This document shows, one piece after another, positions 26,117-34,759 of a DNA stretch of 64,000 bases. Origin of the DNA: Candidatus Gracilibacteria bacterium (GTDB lineage Bacteria; Patescibacteriota; Gracilibacteria; UBA1369; UBA12473); the NCBI GenBank assembly GCA_041658685.1, contig JBAZZS010000002.1:248001-312000 (forward strand), given 5' to 3'. Within the stretch, counting starts at the first letter, position 1. Each line of letters opens with the position of its first letter. The translations under genes and the position numbers were made by a program. The notes beneath the pieces are model-generated. The model was not told where the DNA came from. It saw only the letters and a program-made list of their open reading frames with translations, and ran no database searches.

Positions 26117-28474
26117 TCAAACAATCGGCACGGCAAATTCCTCGTCTGCGCCGGAGTCCGGACCATTGTTTTCACTGGAATTTTTCCCTTTGCTATCCAG
26201 GGATTCCGCGCTGGAAGCGCCCTCATCCCATGCTTTGAGGATTTGTTCCACTTCGGCAAGGGGGCGGGCGTAGGTTTTGCGTGAAAAATCGATGATTTCT
26301 TGAGTGAAATCTTTGGGTGGTTTTGGGGTATCAATGGTTTTTCCGGAAAAAGCGTCTTTGATTTCACCATCAATGGACATCTTGATGTACATTTCGCGAA
26401 CCCCGAGGTTGATGATGTCACGCACTTGGAATTTGGGAGTGTATTCTTTCTCGAGAATCACGGCGTCTTCGGCCCCCACACGGAAGTTGATGATGGAACC
26501 CACGTTCCCAAAAACGGTCGTTTTCACCAATCCGGACAACTGGCCCATGTACTGGTGAGCCATGGTGAGGTTGAGACGGTATTTGCGAGCCTCGGATAAA
26601 ATTTCCGCGAACGTTTCGGTGGCAAAGTACTGAAACTCATCGCAATAAAGGGAAAAATCCTTCCGTTTTTCTTCGAGGATGTCGGAACGCGCCATGGCGG
26701 CTTGTTGAATTTTTGTCACCATCATGGCGCCGATGAGACCGCAATTTTCTTCTCCAAGTTTTCCTTTTGAAATCTTCATGAGCAAGATTTTTTCATTGTC
26801 CATGATGTCACGAATATTCAGCTTGTTTTCGGGCTGTCCAACGATGTTTCGAATGAGTTTGGTGGACACGAATTGCCCCACTTTATTGAGGAGTGGCATG
26901 ATGGCTTCGTTGTCGAATTTTTCACTCCATCCCGCGAACTCGTTGACCCAAAAATTTTTAATCACCGAATCTTGAATGTTGGCCACCACTTTTTGGCGAT
27001 AATTTTTGTCGGAAAGCATCTTTAAAATCGACAGCACCGTGGTGTTGGGGGAATCGAGCAAAGCGAGGGTGGTGTAGCGAAGCACGTGCTCAAGACGAGG
27101 GGTCCAGTTGGCGCCGAATAATTTTTTGAAAATCTCCACAAATCCGATGGTGACACGGATGCGATATTCGGGAGCCACTTCTTCGAGGGGATTGAAGGCG
27201 ATGGGGAAATTCATATCTCCGGGATCAAAAAGAATCACATCTTTTTTACGATGCTCGGGCACGTAACGAAGCACGTTGTCGACCAGATCGCCGTGAGGGT
27301 CGAGCACGCCCACGCCTTTTCCGGCTTGAATGTCAGCGGTGATGAGCAATTCAAGCAATTTACTTTTTCCGGTGCCGCTTTTTCCGACAACATACAGATG
27401 GCGGCGGCGGTCTACGCGCTTGATCCCAAAGCGTAAATTTTCGTTGTGATAATTGGTGGTGCCGAACACGGAAATTTCATTCGGGGGCACCGCGCCTTCC
27501 TTGGGCAAACTTTCGGGCGGTTCTTTTTTGCGAGAAACCACATGCACGATGTGCGGGGTCACGTCCGGATCCGGGTAGTGATAAATCGTTGAAAATTCCT
27601 CGAGATTCAGGAAAAAACCTTTATAAAATTCGCCTTCGTTGTAACGTTTGAGGAATTTTTCTTTATCCACGGAACTTGCCTTAAAGCGGTTGTAATCCAC
27701 GGTATTGAATTGGGCGAATGCGCGCTCCACACTCTCGAGTTTGTGCTTGGCTGTGGTGGGATCCGGGGCCACGTAAGCGAGGCGAATTGAAATGCGATAC
27801 GCGTGTTTTTCCGCTTTCTTTTTGAATTCCGCTTTTTCGCTTTCACGAAGCGCGGCTTTCCCTTTCAACTTAAAATAATCTTTGAGCCGAAAAATGTTTT
27901 TAATGCCCATGGTGCGCATTTTGTAGCGACGATTGAGGTCCAATTTCCAGCCTTCTTCTTCCGGGGCGCTGACCACTTGGTACCAAATTTCTTCGCCTTC
28001 CGAGGCTTTTGAAAATACGGATAAAAATCCGGATAAGGAATCGCCCTCAAAATGATGGAAGGTTTTGATGGGGTAAATGTCGCTGCGTTCGAGGAGCATT
28101 TCGGAACAGGCAAAGCCTTTGCCACGGGTGAAAACGCTTTGAGTGGCGTAATCTTTGACTTCGACCACTTCCGCGTCCGGGTATTTGGCATAAATTTGGC
28201 CCTCGATTAAGGAGCGGACATTGGGTTTGACGCGAATGTAAAAATAAATGTGCTGATGAAGCGATGCGATCTCAAAACAAACGGAGGCGTGTTCCATGAC
28301 TTCGTGAAGATTTTCGAGAAGTTGCTCGAAGGTGGTGGCTTCGTTTTTGCCGGGTTGAATTTTGACAAGAAGGACTGCGGTTTTGAGTTTGGGGGTGGGG
28401 GGCGGGGTCGTCGAAGCGACCGTGGCGGTCGTAGCGCGGGGTGAATTGTTGCGAGTATTCGAGGTTTGAGTCAT
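26117..28474 (-). CDS. Conjugation/type IV secretion-type ATPase (VirD4/TraG-like)
   Basis: 785 aa. A Pro/Thr-rich start, an unassigned N-terminal domain, then an FtsK/VirB4-type ATPase: Walker A GKSGTGKS at 364-371, GVGVLDPHGDLVDNVLRYVP just after it, and late Walker-B-like LYCDEFQYFATETFAEILSEARKYRLNLTMAHQYMGQL, the TraG/VirD4 pattern. The C-terminal 60 residues are Ser/Glu-rich. No transmembrane segment is evident, unlike classic VirD4. Such ATPases are widespread in CPR genomes and are thought to drive DNA or protein transfer or a pilus. A VirB2-like gene is at 56184. The coupling is inferred. Confidence 0.85.
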   Translation of the reverse strand: MTQTSNTRNNSPRATTATVASTTPPPTPKLKTAVLLVKIQPGKNEATTFEQLLENLHEVMEHASVCFEIASLHQHIYFYIRVKPNVRSLIEGQIYAKYPDAEVVEVKDYATQSVFTRGKGFACSEMLLERSDIYPIKTFHHFEGDSLSGFLSVFSKASEGEEIWYQVVSAPEEEGWKLDLNRRYKMRTMGIKNIFRLKDYFKLKGKAALRESEKAEFKKKAEKHAYRISIRLAYVAPDPTTAKHKLESVERAFAQFNTVDYNRFKASSVDKEKFLKRYNEGEFYKGFFLNLEEFSTIYHYPDPDVTPHIVHVVSRKKEPPESLPKEGAVPPNEISVFGTTNYHNENLRFGIKRVDRRRHLYVVGKSGTGKSKLLELLITADIQAGKGVGVLDPHGDLVDNVLRYVPEHRKKDVILFDPGDMNFPIAFNPLEEVAPEYRIRVTIGFVEIFKKLFGANWTPRLEHVLRYTTLALLDSPNTTVLSILKMLSDKNYRQKVVANIQDSVIKNFWVNEFAGWSEKFDNEAIMPLLNKVGQFVSTKLIRNIVGQPENKLNIRDIMDNEKILLMKISKGKLGEENCGLIGAMMVTKIQQAAMARSDILEEKRKDFSLYCDEFQYFATETFAEILSEARKYRLNLTMAHQYMGQLSGLVKTTVFGNVGSIINFRVGAEDAVILEKEYTPKFQVRDIINLGVREMYIKMSIDGEIKDAFSGKTIDTPKPPKDFTQEIIDFSRKTYARPLAEVEQILKAWDEGASSAESLDSKGKNSSENNGPDSGADEEFAVPIV

Positions 28475-28559
28475 TGGATGAGGAAATTATTTCAGAGAGA
28501 AGGGAGAAATGCGGGGAGGGGGAGCTCACTTCGCTTCGCTCCGTGAGTGCGCTACGCTC

Positions 28560-28620
28560 AGGTCTTTTTGGCTTTTTTTAGAGCTTTGTGGGCCGGGGAG
28601 TATTATACAGAAAAAGACCT
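28560..28620. repeat. 10-bp perfect inverted repeat between divergent genes
   Basis: AGGTCTTTTT (28560-28569) and AAAAAGACCT (28611-28620) are separated by 41 bp. They lie between the conjugation-type ATPase and the giant repeat protein. It could be a terminator-like stem or a regulatory site; only the symmetry is observed. Confidence 0.5.
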
Positions 28621-28655
28621 TGGGATCAAAATGCATAAAAAGAGTAAGATGGCGC

Positions 28656-28684
28656 TTGCATTAAATTCCTGAAAGTAGTATTAT
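28656..28684 (+). promoter_or_regulatory. Promoter of the giant repeat protein
   Basis: TTGCAT (28656-28661), a 17-bp spacer and TATTAT (28679-28684). The predicted start near 28691 gives a leader of about 58 nt. Confidence 0.65.
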
Positions 28685-28748
28685 TATACGATACGTTGGC
28701 GAAAAACCGCCATACAAAATCAAAAATAAATCTTTAAAAACAAAAACC

Positions 28749-31103
28749 ATGGCCAGCACCCTTTTGTTCTCACTCGTTCGCCCTAACCGATTGGCGTATT
28801 TTGCCGCACCGGCCCCGATTGAAGGGAAAAATTGGACCAAAGAAGTGAAGACATGGAGAGATGAAACCCTCCCTGGAAAACTCAATAAATTCACTCCGAA
28901 TAAAGAACGTTTGGATTTTTATTCCAAATTTGCTCAAAATCGACTGAAATTGGGGATTTCGATCTGGAGTGAAGATGAAAAAGTGGCGGCTGCGTTTAAG
29001 GGCAAAAACTTGCGCGTTCTTGGAGATTTGAAAGGGGCGAATGTTGCCGAGAAACCGATCAAATCCGGAGACACGTTGTATGCGCTTATGGAGGATTATT
29101 TTAGAAATGTGGTAGGAGAAAAAGATGCGGCCAAACTTCGCAATGAAGTGGTTTCAACGTTGCCGTACATGATGAGCCAGGGTCTCAATGTGGATCATCT
29201 TGAAAAAGGCGGAAAAATCGCAATCACGGATGGGCTTTTGACTTTGACGGATGCGAAAGGCGTTGTGTATGCGAAAAATGTGAGAATTAAGCCGGGGGAG
29301 GAGGGTGAAACCGATGCTGGTACAGGACACTCTGGCGAAACTGATGCTGGTACAGGACACTCTGGTGAAACTGATGCTGGCACGGGACACTCCGGTGAAA
29401 CTGATGCCGGTACAGGACACTCTGGTGAAACTGATGCTGGTACAGGACACTCCGGTGAAACTGATGCTGGTACAGGACACTCCGGTGAAACTGATGCTGG
29501 TACAGGACACTCTGGTGAAACTGATGCTGGCACAGGCAAGACCGAGGATGCTGATGCCGGTACAGGCAAAGAGGGTGAAGCTGATGCTGGCACAGGCAAG
29601 ACCGAGGATGCTGATGCCGGTACGGGCAAGGATGGTGAAGCTGATGCTGGCACGGGCAAGACCGAGGATGCTGATGCCGGCACAGGTAAAGATGGTGAAG
29701 CTGATGCCGGTACAGGCAAGACCGAGGATGCTGATGCCGGTACAGGCAAAGAGGGTGAAGCTGATGCTGGCACAGGTAAAGATGGTGAAGCTGATGCTGG
29801 TACAGGCAAGACCGAGGATGCTGATGCCGGTACAGGCAAAGAGGGTGAAGCTGATGCCGGTACAGGCAAGACCGAGGATGCTGATGCCGGTACAGGCAAA
29901 GAGGGTGAAGCTGATGCCGGCACGGGCAAGACCGAGGATGCTGACGCCGGTACAGGCAAGGAGGGTGAAGCTGATGCTGGCACGGGCAAGACCGAGGATG
30001 CTGATGCCGGTACAGGCAAGGAGGGTGAAGCTGATGCTGGCACGGGCAAGACCGAGGATGCTGATGCCGGTACAGGCAAGACCGAGGATGCTGACGCCGG
30101 TACAGGCAAGACCGAGGATGCTGACGCCGGTACAGGCAAGGAGGGTGAAGCTGATGCTGGTACAGGTAAAGATGGTGAAGCTGATGCTGGTACAGGCAAG
30201 ACCGAGGATGCTGATGCCGGTACAGGCAAGACCGAGGATGCTGACGCCGGTACAGGCAAGACCGAGGATGCTGACGCCGGTACGGGCAAGACCGAGGATG
30301 CTGATGCCCTCCTACAAGCCGAAACCCCTGAAGAAATCAAACAAAATTGGGTAAACGATCAAGTTAAGGTTGCAATATGGAAAACTCCTAACCTCAAAGA
30401 TCACCCCCTAGATCTTGTTAACGGAAAGGGTCCCTTTTATATAGATAACGATGGCGTTTTGCGATTTTCAGAAACTCTCCCTCTCACGCAGATATGGAAC
30501 GAAAAAAGGGTTACTGACACTCAAATCACTGCCCTCCCTCCCGGAATGGGAAAGGCTGATGATTCCTTATTGAAACAACTGAATACCACATGGGATAAAG
30601 AATGGGGTGAAAAAATGAAGAGGGATGAGGAAGGAATTATTGCCCCAGATATGTCTACTCTTAATTTCATATTACTTCTCCCTGACCTTGTGGAGGTTAA
30701 TTTCGAAAAAATGCGAGATAGTGGATTGATTATCTTAGACCCCAAAGATCCTAAACAAGAAACTTGGATTCCTTTTGATCCCAAATACGAATTTGTGAAC
30801 GGAGGTAGTCCCAAAAACTATAGGATTCGCTTGAAAAAAGATGTGGAGAAGGTCGAATCTTTAAAAACCCTCGCTGAATTATCCCCTGAAGAAAAAGCCG
30901 GCCTTAAAAATGTCCTTCCTACAACCGCCACTAAGCCGGAAATGATTGCCCTACAACAAAAACTTAAGGTCCAACTTCTTACACAGGTTGAGTTTGATTA
31001 CAATAATAATAATGCGATCTATGAACCTGCTCCGGGATTTGTATGGGCCGACGATAATGAAAATTCCGATAATGTAGCAGTGAAATTTGAAGTAGAGAAA
31101 TAA
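28749..31103 (+). CDS. Large repeat protein with LysM-like domain
   Basis: 784 aa. Residues 1-185 contain a LysM-like stretch (IKSGDTLYALMEDYF). Residues about 188-517 are 33 tandem 10-residue units: seven of the GETDAGTGHS type, then mixtures of TEDADAGTGK and EGEADAGTGK or DGEADAGTGK. The tract is acidic, Gly/Thr-rich and probably an extended, metal-binding or stalk-like segment. Residues 520-784 form a globular acidic C-terminal domain I do not recognise. No clear signal peptide is seen. A promoter and a terminator flank it, so it is a single-gene unit. Function unknown; a cell-surface or wall-binding role is inferred from the LysM-like part. Confidence 0.75.
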   Translation: MASTLLFSLVRPNRLAYFAAPAPIEGKNWTKEVKTWRDETLPGKLNKFTPNKERLDFYSKFAQNRLKLGISIWSEDEKVAAAFKGKNLRVLGDLKGANVAEKPIKSGDTLYALMEDYFRNVVGEKDAAKLRNEVVSTLPYMMSQGLNVDHLEKGGKIAITDGLLTLTDAKGVVYAKNVRIKPGEEGETDAGTGHSGETDAGTGHSGETDAGTGHSGETDAGTGHSGETDAGTGHSGETDAGTGHSGETDAGTGHSGETDAGTGKTEDADAGTGKEGEADAGTGKTEDADAGTGKDGEADAGTGKTEDADAGTGKDGEADAGTGKTEDADAGTGKEGEADAGTGKDGEADAGTGKTEDADAGTGKEGEADAGTGKTEDADAGTGKEGEADAGTGKTEDADAGTGKEGEADAGTGKTEDADAGTGKEGEADAGTGKTEDADAGTGKTEDADAGTGKTEDADAGTGKEGEADAGTGKDGEADAGTGKTEDADAGTGKTEDADAGTGKTEDADAGTGKTEDADALLQAETPEEIKQNWVNDQVKVAIWKTPNLKDHPLDLVNGKGPFYIDNDGVLRFSETLPLTQIWNEKRVTDTQITALPPGMGKADDSLLKQLNTTWDKEWGEKMKRDEEGIIAPDMSTLNFILLLPDLVEVNFEKMRDSGLIILDPKDPKQETWIPFDPKYEFVNGGSPKNYRIRLKKDVEKVESLKTLAELSPEEKAGLKNVLPTTATKPEMIALQQKLKVQLLTQVEFDYNNNNAIYEPAPGFVWADDNENSDNVAVKFEVEK
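29311..30300 (+). repeat. Tandem 30-bp minisatellite inside the gene, 33 units
   Basis: 990 bp with an exact 30-bp period. Third-position differences are mostly synonymous (GAT/GAC, GGT/GGC, ACA/ACG), so the tract is under coding constraint yet recently shuffled. The same tract is open in another plus frame and on the minus strand only because of its periodic composition. Confidence 0.97.
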
Positions 31104-31132
31104 TTGTGGCGAATTACCATGACAACATGAAA

Positions 31133-31165
31133 AACATTCTTATCGAAAGGTAAGGATGTTTTTTT
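31133..31165 (+). terminator. Rho-independent terminator of the repeat protein gene
   Basis: AACATTCTTA (31133-31142) pairs with TAAGGATGTT (31151-31160) with one G-U, followed by a run of T. A second small hairpin (AAGCC..GGCTT) lies just downstream. Confidence 0.85.
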
Positions 31166-31244
31166 ATAACAAAAAAAGCCTTTTCGGCTTGGGGGTGGAA
31201 ATGGTGATGAAAAAGTCTGTGCACCTGGAGGAAAAAAGAAAAAA

Positions 31245-31291
31245 GGCAAACAGATGCCAGGGGCCCCTTTGAAGTGATCTAGGGGGCCCCT
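31245..31291 (-). terminator. GC-rich terminator of cassette A
   Basis: In minus-strand order: a perfect 9-bp stem (AGGGGCCCC / GGGGCCCCT, 31259-31291), then GGCA..TGCC (31245-31258) and a long T/C-rich tail. It follows the small membrane-protein gene at 31328. Confidence 0.75.
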
Positions 31292-31327
31292 GAGCGAGGG
31301 GTCGGGGTGGGCGGGGGGACACGGTGG

Positions 31328-31825
31328 CTACCGGGGGGTGAGGGGAACCTCGACCTCTCCGGTGGTGGGAGTCCCGACCGCCGTGTAGCTGTAGGGCTGC
31401 CCGTCGATCGTGATGGTGCCCGTGTTTTCGTCGTTTTCGCTGACCGTGTGCTTTCCCATGACGATATAGTGGTCATTCGCCCTCTTCACCATGCGGGGCA
31501 CGCGAACGGCGGGGGTCGGGATCGTGGTGGCGATGGGCTCGGGCTCGTTGAGGTTGGAGACCTGCTCGGTGGTGGTCGTATCGCGATCGATGGCGTACTT
31601 GATCACCTCCCAGATCCCCCACACGACAACCGCGCCAAAGCCGATGATGAGTCCCCACTTGATGATCTTCTTGGTCCCCCAAACCGTAACCCTCCAGGTC
31701 GCCCAGATGAGGACGAGACCGAAGCCGAGAACGATGAGGGCGAAGGTGACGAGAACGATGAGGACGATGAGCATCCACTTGAGATAAGGATGCTTTTCGC
31801 CGAAGGTGGGATTTTCAGTAGACAT
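31328..31825 (-). CDS. GC-rich small membrane protein (cassette A)
   Basis: 165 aa. Two hydrophobic helices (about 17-43 and 53-76) with a basic loop (WRVTVWGTKKIIKW), then a Thr/Pro linker and a small C-terminal domain (HYIVMGKHTVSENDENTGTITIDGQPYSYTAVG). No family is recognised. The gene differs sharply from its surroundings: it is rich in GTC, ACC, ATC and GCC codons and is preceded by an SD-like GAGG eight nt before ATG, whereas most genes here lack one. It is downstream of structured RNA copy A and ends at a GC-rich terminator. Confidence 0.72.
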   Translation of the reverse strand: MSTENPTFGEKHPYLKWMLIVLIVLVTFALIVLGFGLVLIWATWRVTVWGTKKIIKWGLIIGFGAVVVWGIWEVIKYAIDRDTTTTEQVSNLNEPEPIATTIPTPAVRVPRMVKRANDHYIVMGKHTVSENDENTGTITIDGQPYSYTAVGTPTTGEVEVPLTPR

Positions 31826-31892
31826 GACAGAAACCTCGAGTTGTGACGTTGGTGGGAATCCCCTGCGAGAACAATTGACTGAAATAGTCGTT

Positions 31893-31946
31893 CGTTTCCG
31901 GGGCGCCTAGACTCATCGAGTGATGAGACCAAACGTCCCGGAAACG
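31893..31946 (-). promoter_or_regulatory. Two-stem hairpin in the leader of cassette A
   Basis: A perfect 10-bp outer stem (CGTTTCCGGG / CCCGGAAACG) encloses a symmetric 9/9 internal loop and a perfect 6-bp inner stem (CTCATC / GATGAG) with a 4-nt loop. It lies between RNA copy A and the SD of the small membrane-protein gene. A control role is inferred. Confidence 0.7.
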
Positions 31947-32000
31947 TGACTTAAAAAAAACCTTAATAATACTGTAATTACCTAATGATTCTAATTTTCC

Positions 32001-32118
32001 TCCAAGTGCGTAATACCTGTAGCCAGGAAGATGAGGCGCTCAACCCCGAAGGGGAGACCTGTTCTTACCATGCCACAGGACTACTCACTTGGATGCCGAA
32101 TTTTCAAGGGACAGGAAA
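32001..32118 (-). ncRNA. Undescribed structured RNA, copy A
   Basis: On the minus strand: a conserved 5' stretch (CTGTCCCTTGAAAATTCGGC); outer stem P1 TCCAAGTG / CACTTGGA (32086-32093 with 32001-32008); a 6/7-nt internal loop; inner stem P2 CCTGTGGC / GCTACAGG (32072-32079 with 32016-32023, one G-U); and a 48-nt head starting ATGGTAAGAA with a CCCC-TTC-GGGG hairpin. Copy B (35232-35348) has the same stems at the same spacing with compensatory changes. The RNA precedes a small membrane-protein gene by about 175 nt. It matches no riboswitch class I can recall. Confidence 0.72.
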
Positions 32119-32230
32119 AATGCAGGAGAATAAAGACTGGAATAGTTAGATTAATTTGCGATGTGTTGTGCTTCGATATTGAGCATTATTGTTGGAGGTT
32201 TTTACATATCAATCCACACAAAGGAGAGCA

Positions 32231-32259
32231 ATATTACAACATGATTCATTTTTTGTCAA
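32231..32259 (-). promoter_or_regulatory. Strong minus-strand promoter of cassette A
   Basis: Consensus TTGACA (plus 32254-32259), exactly 17 bp spacer, TAATAT (plus 32231-32236). Transcription would start near 32224 and read through RNA copy A into the small membrane-protein gene. A weaker TATTCT box directly before the RNA (32127-32132) is an alternative. Confidence 0.75.
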
Positions 32260-32331
32260 TACCAATTCCATAAAATATTCTTTAACAGGTTATTTTATTC
32301 AACAAATGGTGCCTATATTAGACTGATCGAA

Positions 32332-34557
32332 TTATTTGCTTAGGGCGTCTGCCATGATGACGCCCATGGGGACTGCTAAATCTATACTGAGAGTCCTCTC
32401 TTTTTTGCCACCAAGATTAATGGATTTCGTGGGTTTATCTGCGGCTTCGCAGGCGATAAAAGTGGCATCGCCCTTGACTGCAACGACACAGGCGGCATTA
32501 TTTTTGTTGCCCTTCAAACATGTTTGATCTCTACTGTGAGAATCGGTCACGCAGGCGGTTCCTGTTTTTGCCCCATCCACTTTCCCCTGTAATGCTATTG
32601 CTGTTCCCGGTTTTGGCTTTTCCCCTAATTCTGACTTTGCCATCTCGAGCGGCCATTTTAACATAGGCGCGGTTTTCCCTCCTTGTCCCATTTTTTGAGC
32701 GCATTCAATGGCTTTTGCAGATGGGTTTTTAGGTTGAATTTTATGAACCTTCCCGTCCCGAGTTGTATAAGAATCAAGGGTGTGAGATTCACCCAAGGCT
32801 TGCCCTGTGTAGGCGGCATGCATCAAATCCAACATACTTTCCGGGGAAACATTCCAATTCCCCAAAGCTGCAAAATCAAGCTCATTAACATTTTCCTTAT
32901 TCAAATATGCTGGCGGAGGCGTGCCATAACAACTCATTAGTTCACGTATAAACTTATGATCTACCCCCAAGTTCCGTGCATCATCGATGATTTCTCGTTG
33001 AGACAACGTGAGATGCCTACGAAAAGAATCCAAAAAAGCGACCCTAGGGTCTACCAAAAGAGTTTCTCCGGTTATGAGGGTCAATGGTGATGTAACTGCT
33101 TCATTCTCGAGCTTGGCAACTCCGGCTGCGAGCAAAGGTTTTCCCATGGATCCCGGATTTCGTAATGTTTTTTTTCTCTGAATAAATTCATCGTCCGTAT
33201 AATCCGCCCACACGCTCCCGTCAGGCCCTTCCACCACAATAATGGGGTGGGATTGGGGCCCCACTTTCCCTACCATGGAATCAGCCGCTTTTTTTGCCGC
33301 TCTTTGTAACTTCTCGCGTACGGTGAGCACCATTTCTACGACATCGCCCCTAAAATCTTCCCCTTCTATTGCCACAAGTTCTTTGACTGCTTGTAAAAGA
33401 GGGCCCCTAAATTCGGAGGAAAGACTGACGGAAGATTTGTTTTGTTGTTGTTTTGGTAAAGGCTTGGCATTCTTAATTTGACCTAAGACGGATGCATAGT
33501 CTTTCTTACCAATAACGTCTTGTCTGTAGAGATTTGTGTCGGGGATTGAGGCTCTTTCTTCAATTTCGCTCCATCGAGTTTCCGTGGAATCCCATGGAAG
33601 ATTATGAAGGGCGGCCAATACCATTTGATGCCCGGTATCCAGTCTGGGGTCGTTGATTCCACTGAAACCCCAGTACAGACGCACAAAGCGTTCCACGCCT
33701 TCTGCGTCGGGAGCCAAATAAGCATAGGTGGCGTTGAGGGCCATGATTTGAGGGGCTGTCAGCTTTTTGTTGGAATTGTCCGTTTTTTTTGCAAGGCCTA
33801 TCCCACATGCAAAATCTTCCATTTTATAAACCAATGCGTTTTCGCTGGTTTTTAATGCTTTTCCTGATTTTATTGAATAAAGTTTTGCTCCCCGTTTCAT
33901 CCAATCTTTAGCCAACCAAAATTTTCTGGCTTCGGGCAATTTTTGTTCTTTAAATCCGGCCCTCATAGCTCCACAGGTTTGATCTCCGCCGCCGGACCCG
34001 CCCTTGCCTTCCAACCATCGTTTCCATGCTTGTGAATTGACCCCCCTTCTGGCGCTTTGCGGATCACAGTTGGGAGCTTTGCAATAAAGCGGATCCAATT
34101 CTCTATCTTCCAATTCAATATAAGCGCGATAGTACCAATATAAAGGTCCCTGTTTTCCGTTTATTTTTTCGAACGCTTCCGGAGGAACCGGGATGGAGCC
34201 GTCGATTCCACGAAGGGTGGGATTCGTCCTTGCGTCGGCTCCGGATAAAAGGCCCAAGTCTACTCCGTCTGCGGTTTTCACTCGAATTCCTCTTTTTTGA
34301 GGGGCCTCTTGGATGGCTTGATTCGCGACAACGACTCCTCTTTTTTCTATCCCTTCTTGTTCTATAAAATTTTGTATGGCGTCATTCACTGCTCTATCGC
34401 ATCCCGGGGCTGCGGATAGCAATCCTAGGGCCAATGCCAGCCGGCGGGCTTTTTTTGTTATTCCTTCGAGGGGAGAGGGCCGGTTTATGGAATGCGGTGC
34501 CGCGGCAGGGGCTCCAAGAGCTTGTGGGGCGAGCATTGGGTCAGATTCAAGAGGCAT
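32332..34557 (-). CDS. Divergent penicillin-binding-protein-like lipoprotein
   Basis: 741 aa. A lipoprotein-type signal is seen late (ALALGLLSAAPGC, Cys53). The middle (130-420) is unassigned, with Cys pairs. From 430 it resembles a PBP transpeptidase: IIVVEGPDGSVWA, SxxK as S470-M-G-K473 (RNPGSMGKPLLAA), ALGNWNVSPESMLDLMHAAYT (like the PBP stretch before KTG), and KTGT at 664-667. The middle SxN motif is not evident. It probably cross-links or senses peptidoglycan outside the membrane. The 52 residues before the lipobox Cys are unusually long; a later start is possible. Confidence 0.7.
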   Translation of the reverse strand: MPLESDPMLAPQALGAPAAAPHSINRPSPLEGITKKARRLALALGLLSAAPGCDRAVNDAIQNFIEQEGIEKRGVVVANQAIQEAPQKRGIRVKTADGVDLGLLSGADARTNPTLRGIDGSIPVPPEAFEKINGKQGPLYWYYRAYIELEDRELDPLYCKAPNCDPQSARRGVNSQAWKRWLEGKGGSGGGDQTCGAMRAGFKEQKLPEARKFWLAKDWMKRGAKLYSIKSGKALKTSENALVYKMEDFACGIGLAKKTDNSNKKLTAPQIMALNATYAYLAPDAEGVERFVRLYWGFSGINDPRLDTGHQMVLAALHNLPWDSTETRWSEIEERASIPDTNLYRQDVIGKKDYASVLGQIKNAKPLPKQQQNKSSVSLSSEFRGPLLQAVKELVAIEGEDFRGDVVEMVLTVREKLQRAAKKAADSMVGKVGPQSHPIIVVEGPDGSVWADYTDDEFIQRKKTLRNPGSMGKPLLAAGVAKLENEAVTSPLTLITGETLLVDPRVAFLDSFRRHLTLSQREIIDDARNLGVDHKFIRELMSCYGTPPPAYLNKENVNELDFAALGNWNVSPESMLDLMHAAYTGQALGESHTLDSYTTRDGKVHKIQPKNPSAKAIECAQKMGQGGKTAPMLKWPLEMAKSELGEKPKPGTAIALQGKVDGAKTGTACVTDSHSRDQTCLKGNKNNAACVVAVKGDATFIACEAADKPTKSINLGGKKERTLSIDLAVPMGVIMADALSK

Positions 34558-34719
34558 TTATTTTCTTATTTAAATGAAGGGGAAAATTTGAATTGGGTCG
34601 TGGGCACTTTGTTTTAAACTAAAATTTTTGTTTTTTCAAGGTGAAAATTCTGCGATTTTTTATGTGAAGAGAGGGATGTGTTTGGAGAGAAAAAGTAGTG
34701 GCGCGCGTGTAAAGGCGGC

Positions 34720-34753
34720 AAAAGAGGGCGGGCCGCGATGCGCGGCCCGCCCT
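34720..34753 (-). terminator. GC-rich terminator of cassette B
   Basis: A perfect 13-bp stem (34725-34737 with 34741-34753, starting AGGGCGGGCCGCG) with a 3-nt loop, followed on the minus strand by CTTTT. It ends the small membrane-protein gene at 34760. Confidence 0.85.
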
Positions 34754-34759
34754 GTGAAA

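Larger units (their letters stand above)
31826..32331 (-). other. 506-bp leader and intergenic region of cassette A
   Basis: A non-coding stretch. From its minus-strand 5' end it holds the tail after the PBP-like gene, a promoter (32231-32259), about 110 nt of AT-rich sequence, RNA copy A, an oligo-T stretch and the two-stem hairpin. No protein-like frame is seen. Confidence 0.6.

Noticed and set aside
29311..30300. Possible CRISPR array (30-bp units)
   Set aside because: Units are contiguous with no spacers and are in frame within a gene; no cas genes are present.
29195..30340. Long minus-strand frame (381 aa) of repeated ASASSVLPVP
   Set aside because: It is the mirror of the 30-bp tandem repeat; any such period is open in several frames. 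The plus frame has unique flanking domains, a promoter and a terminator.
29305..30354. Second plus-strand frame (349 aa) across the same repeat
   Set aside because: Same cause; only the repeat is open and the composition (Met/Leu/Arg/Pro repeats) is not protein-like.
31307..31846. Plus-strand frames over cassette A
   Set aside because: Composition is an artefact of GC-rich DNA; no start signal, and the minus-strand frame has a clear membrane-protein pattern.
31893..31946. Hammerhead or other known ribozyme in the cassette A leader
   Set aside because: The stem layout does not contain the hammerhead core bases (CUGAUGA, GAAA), and I could not fit another known class.
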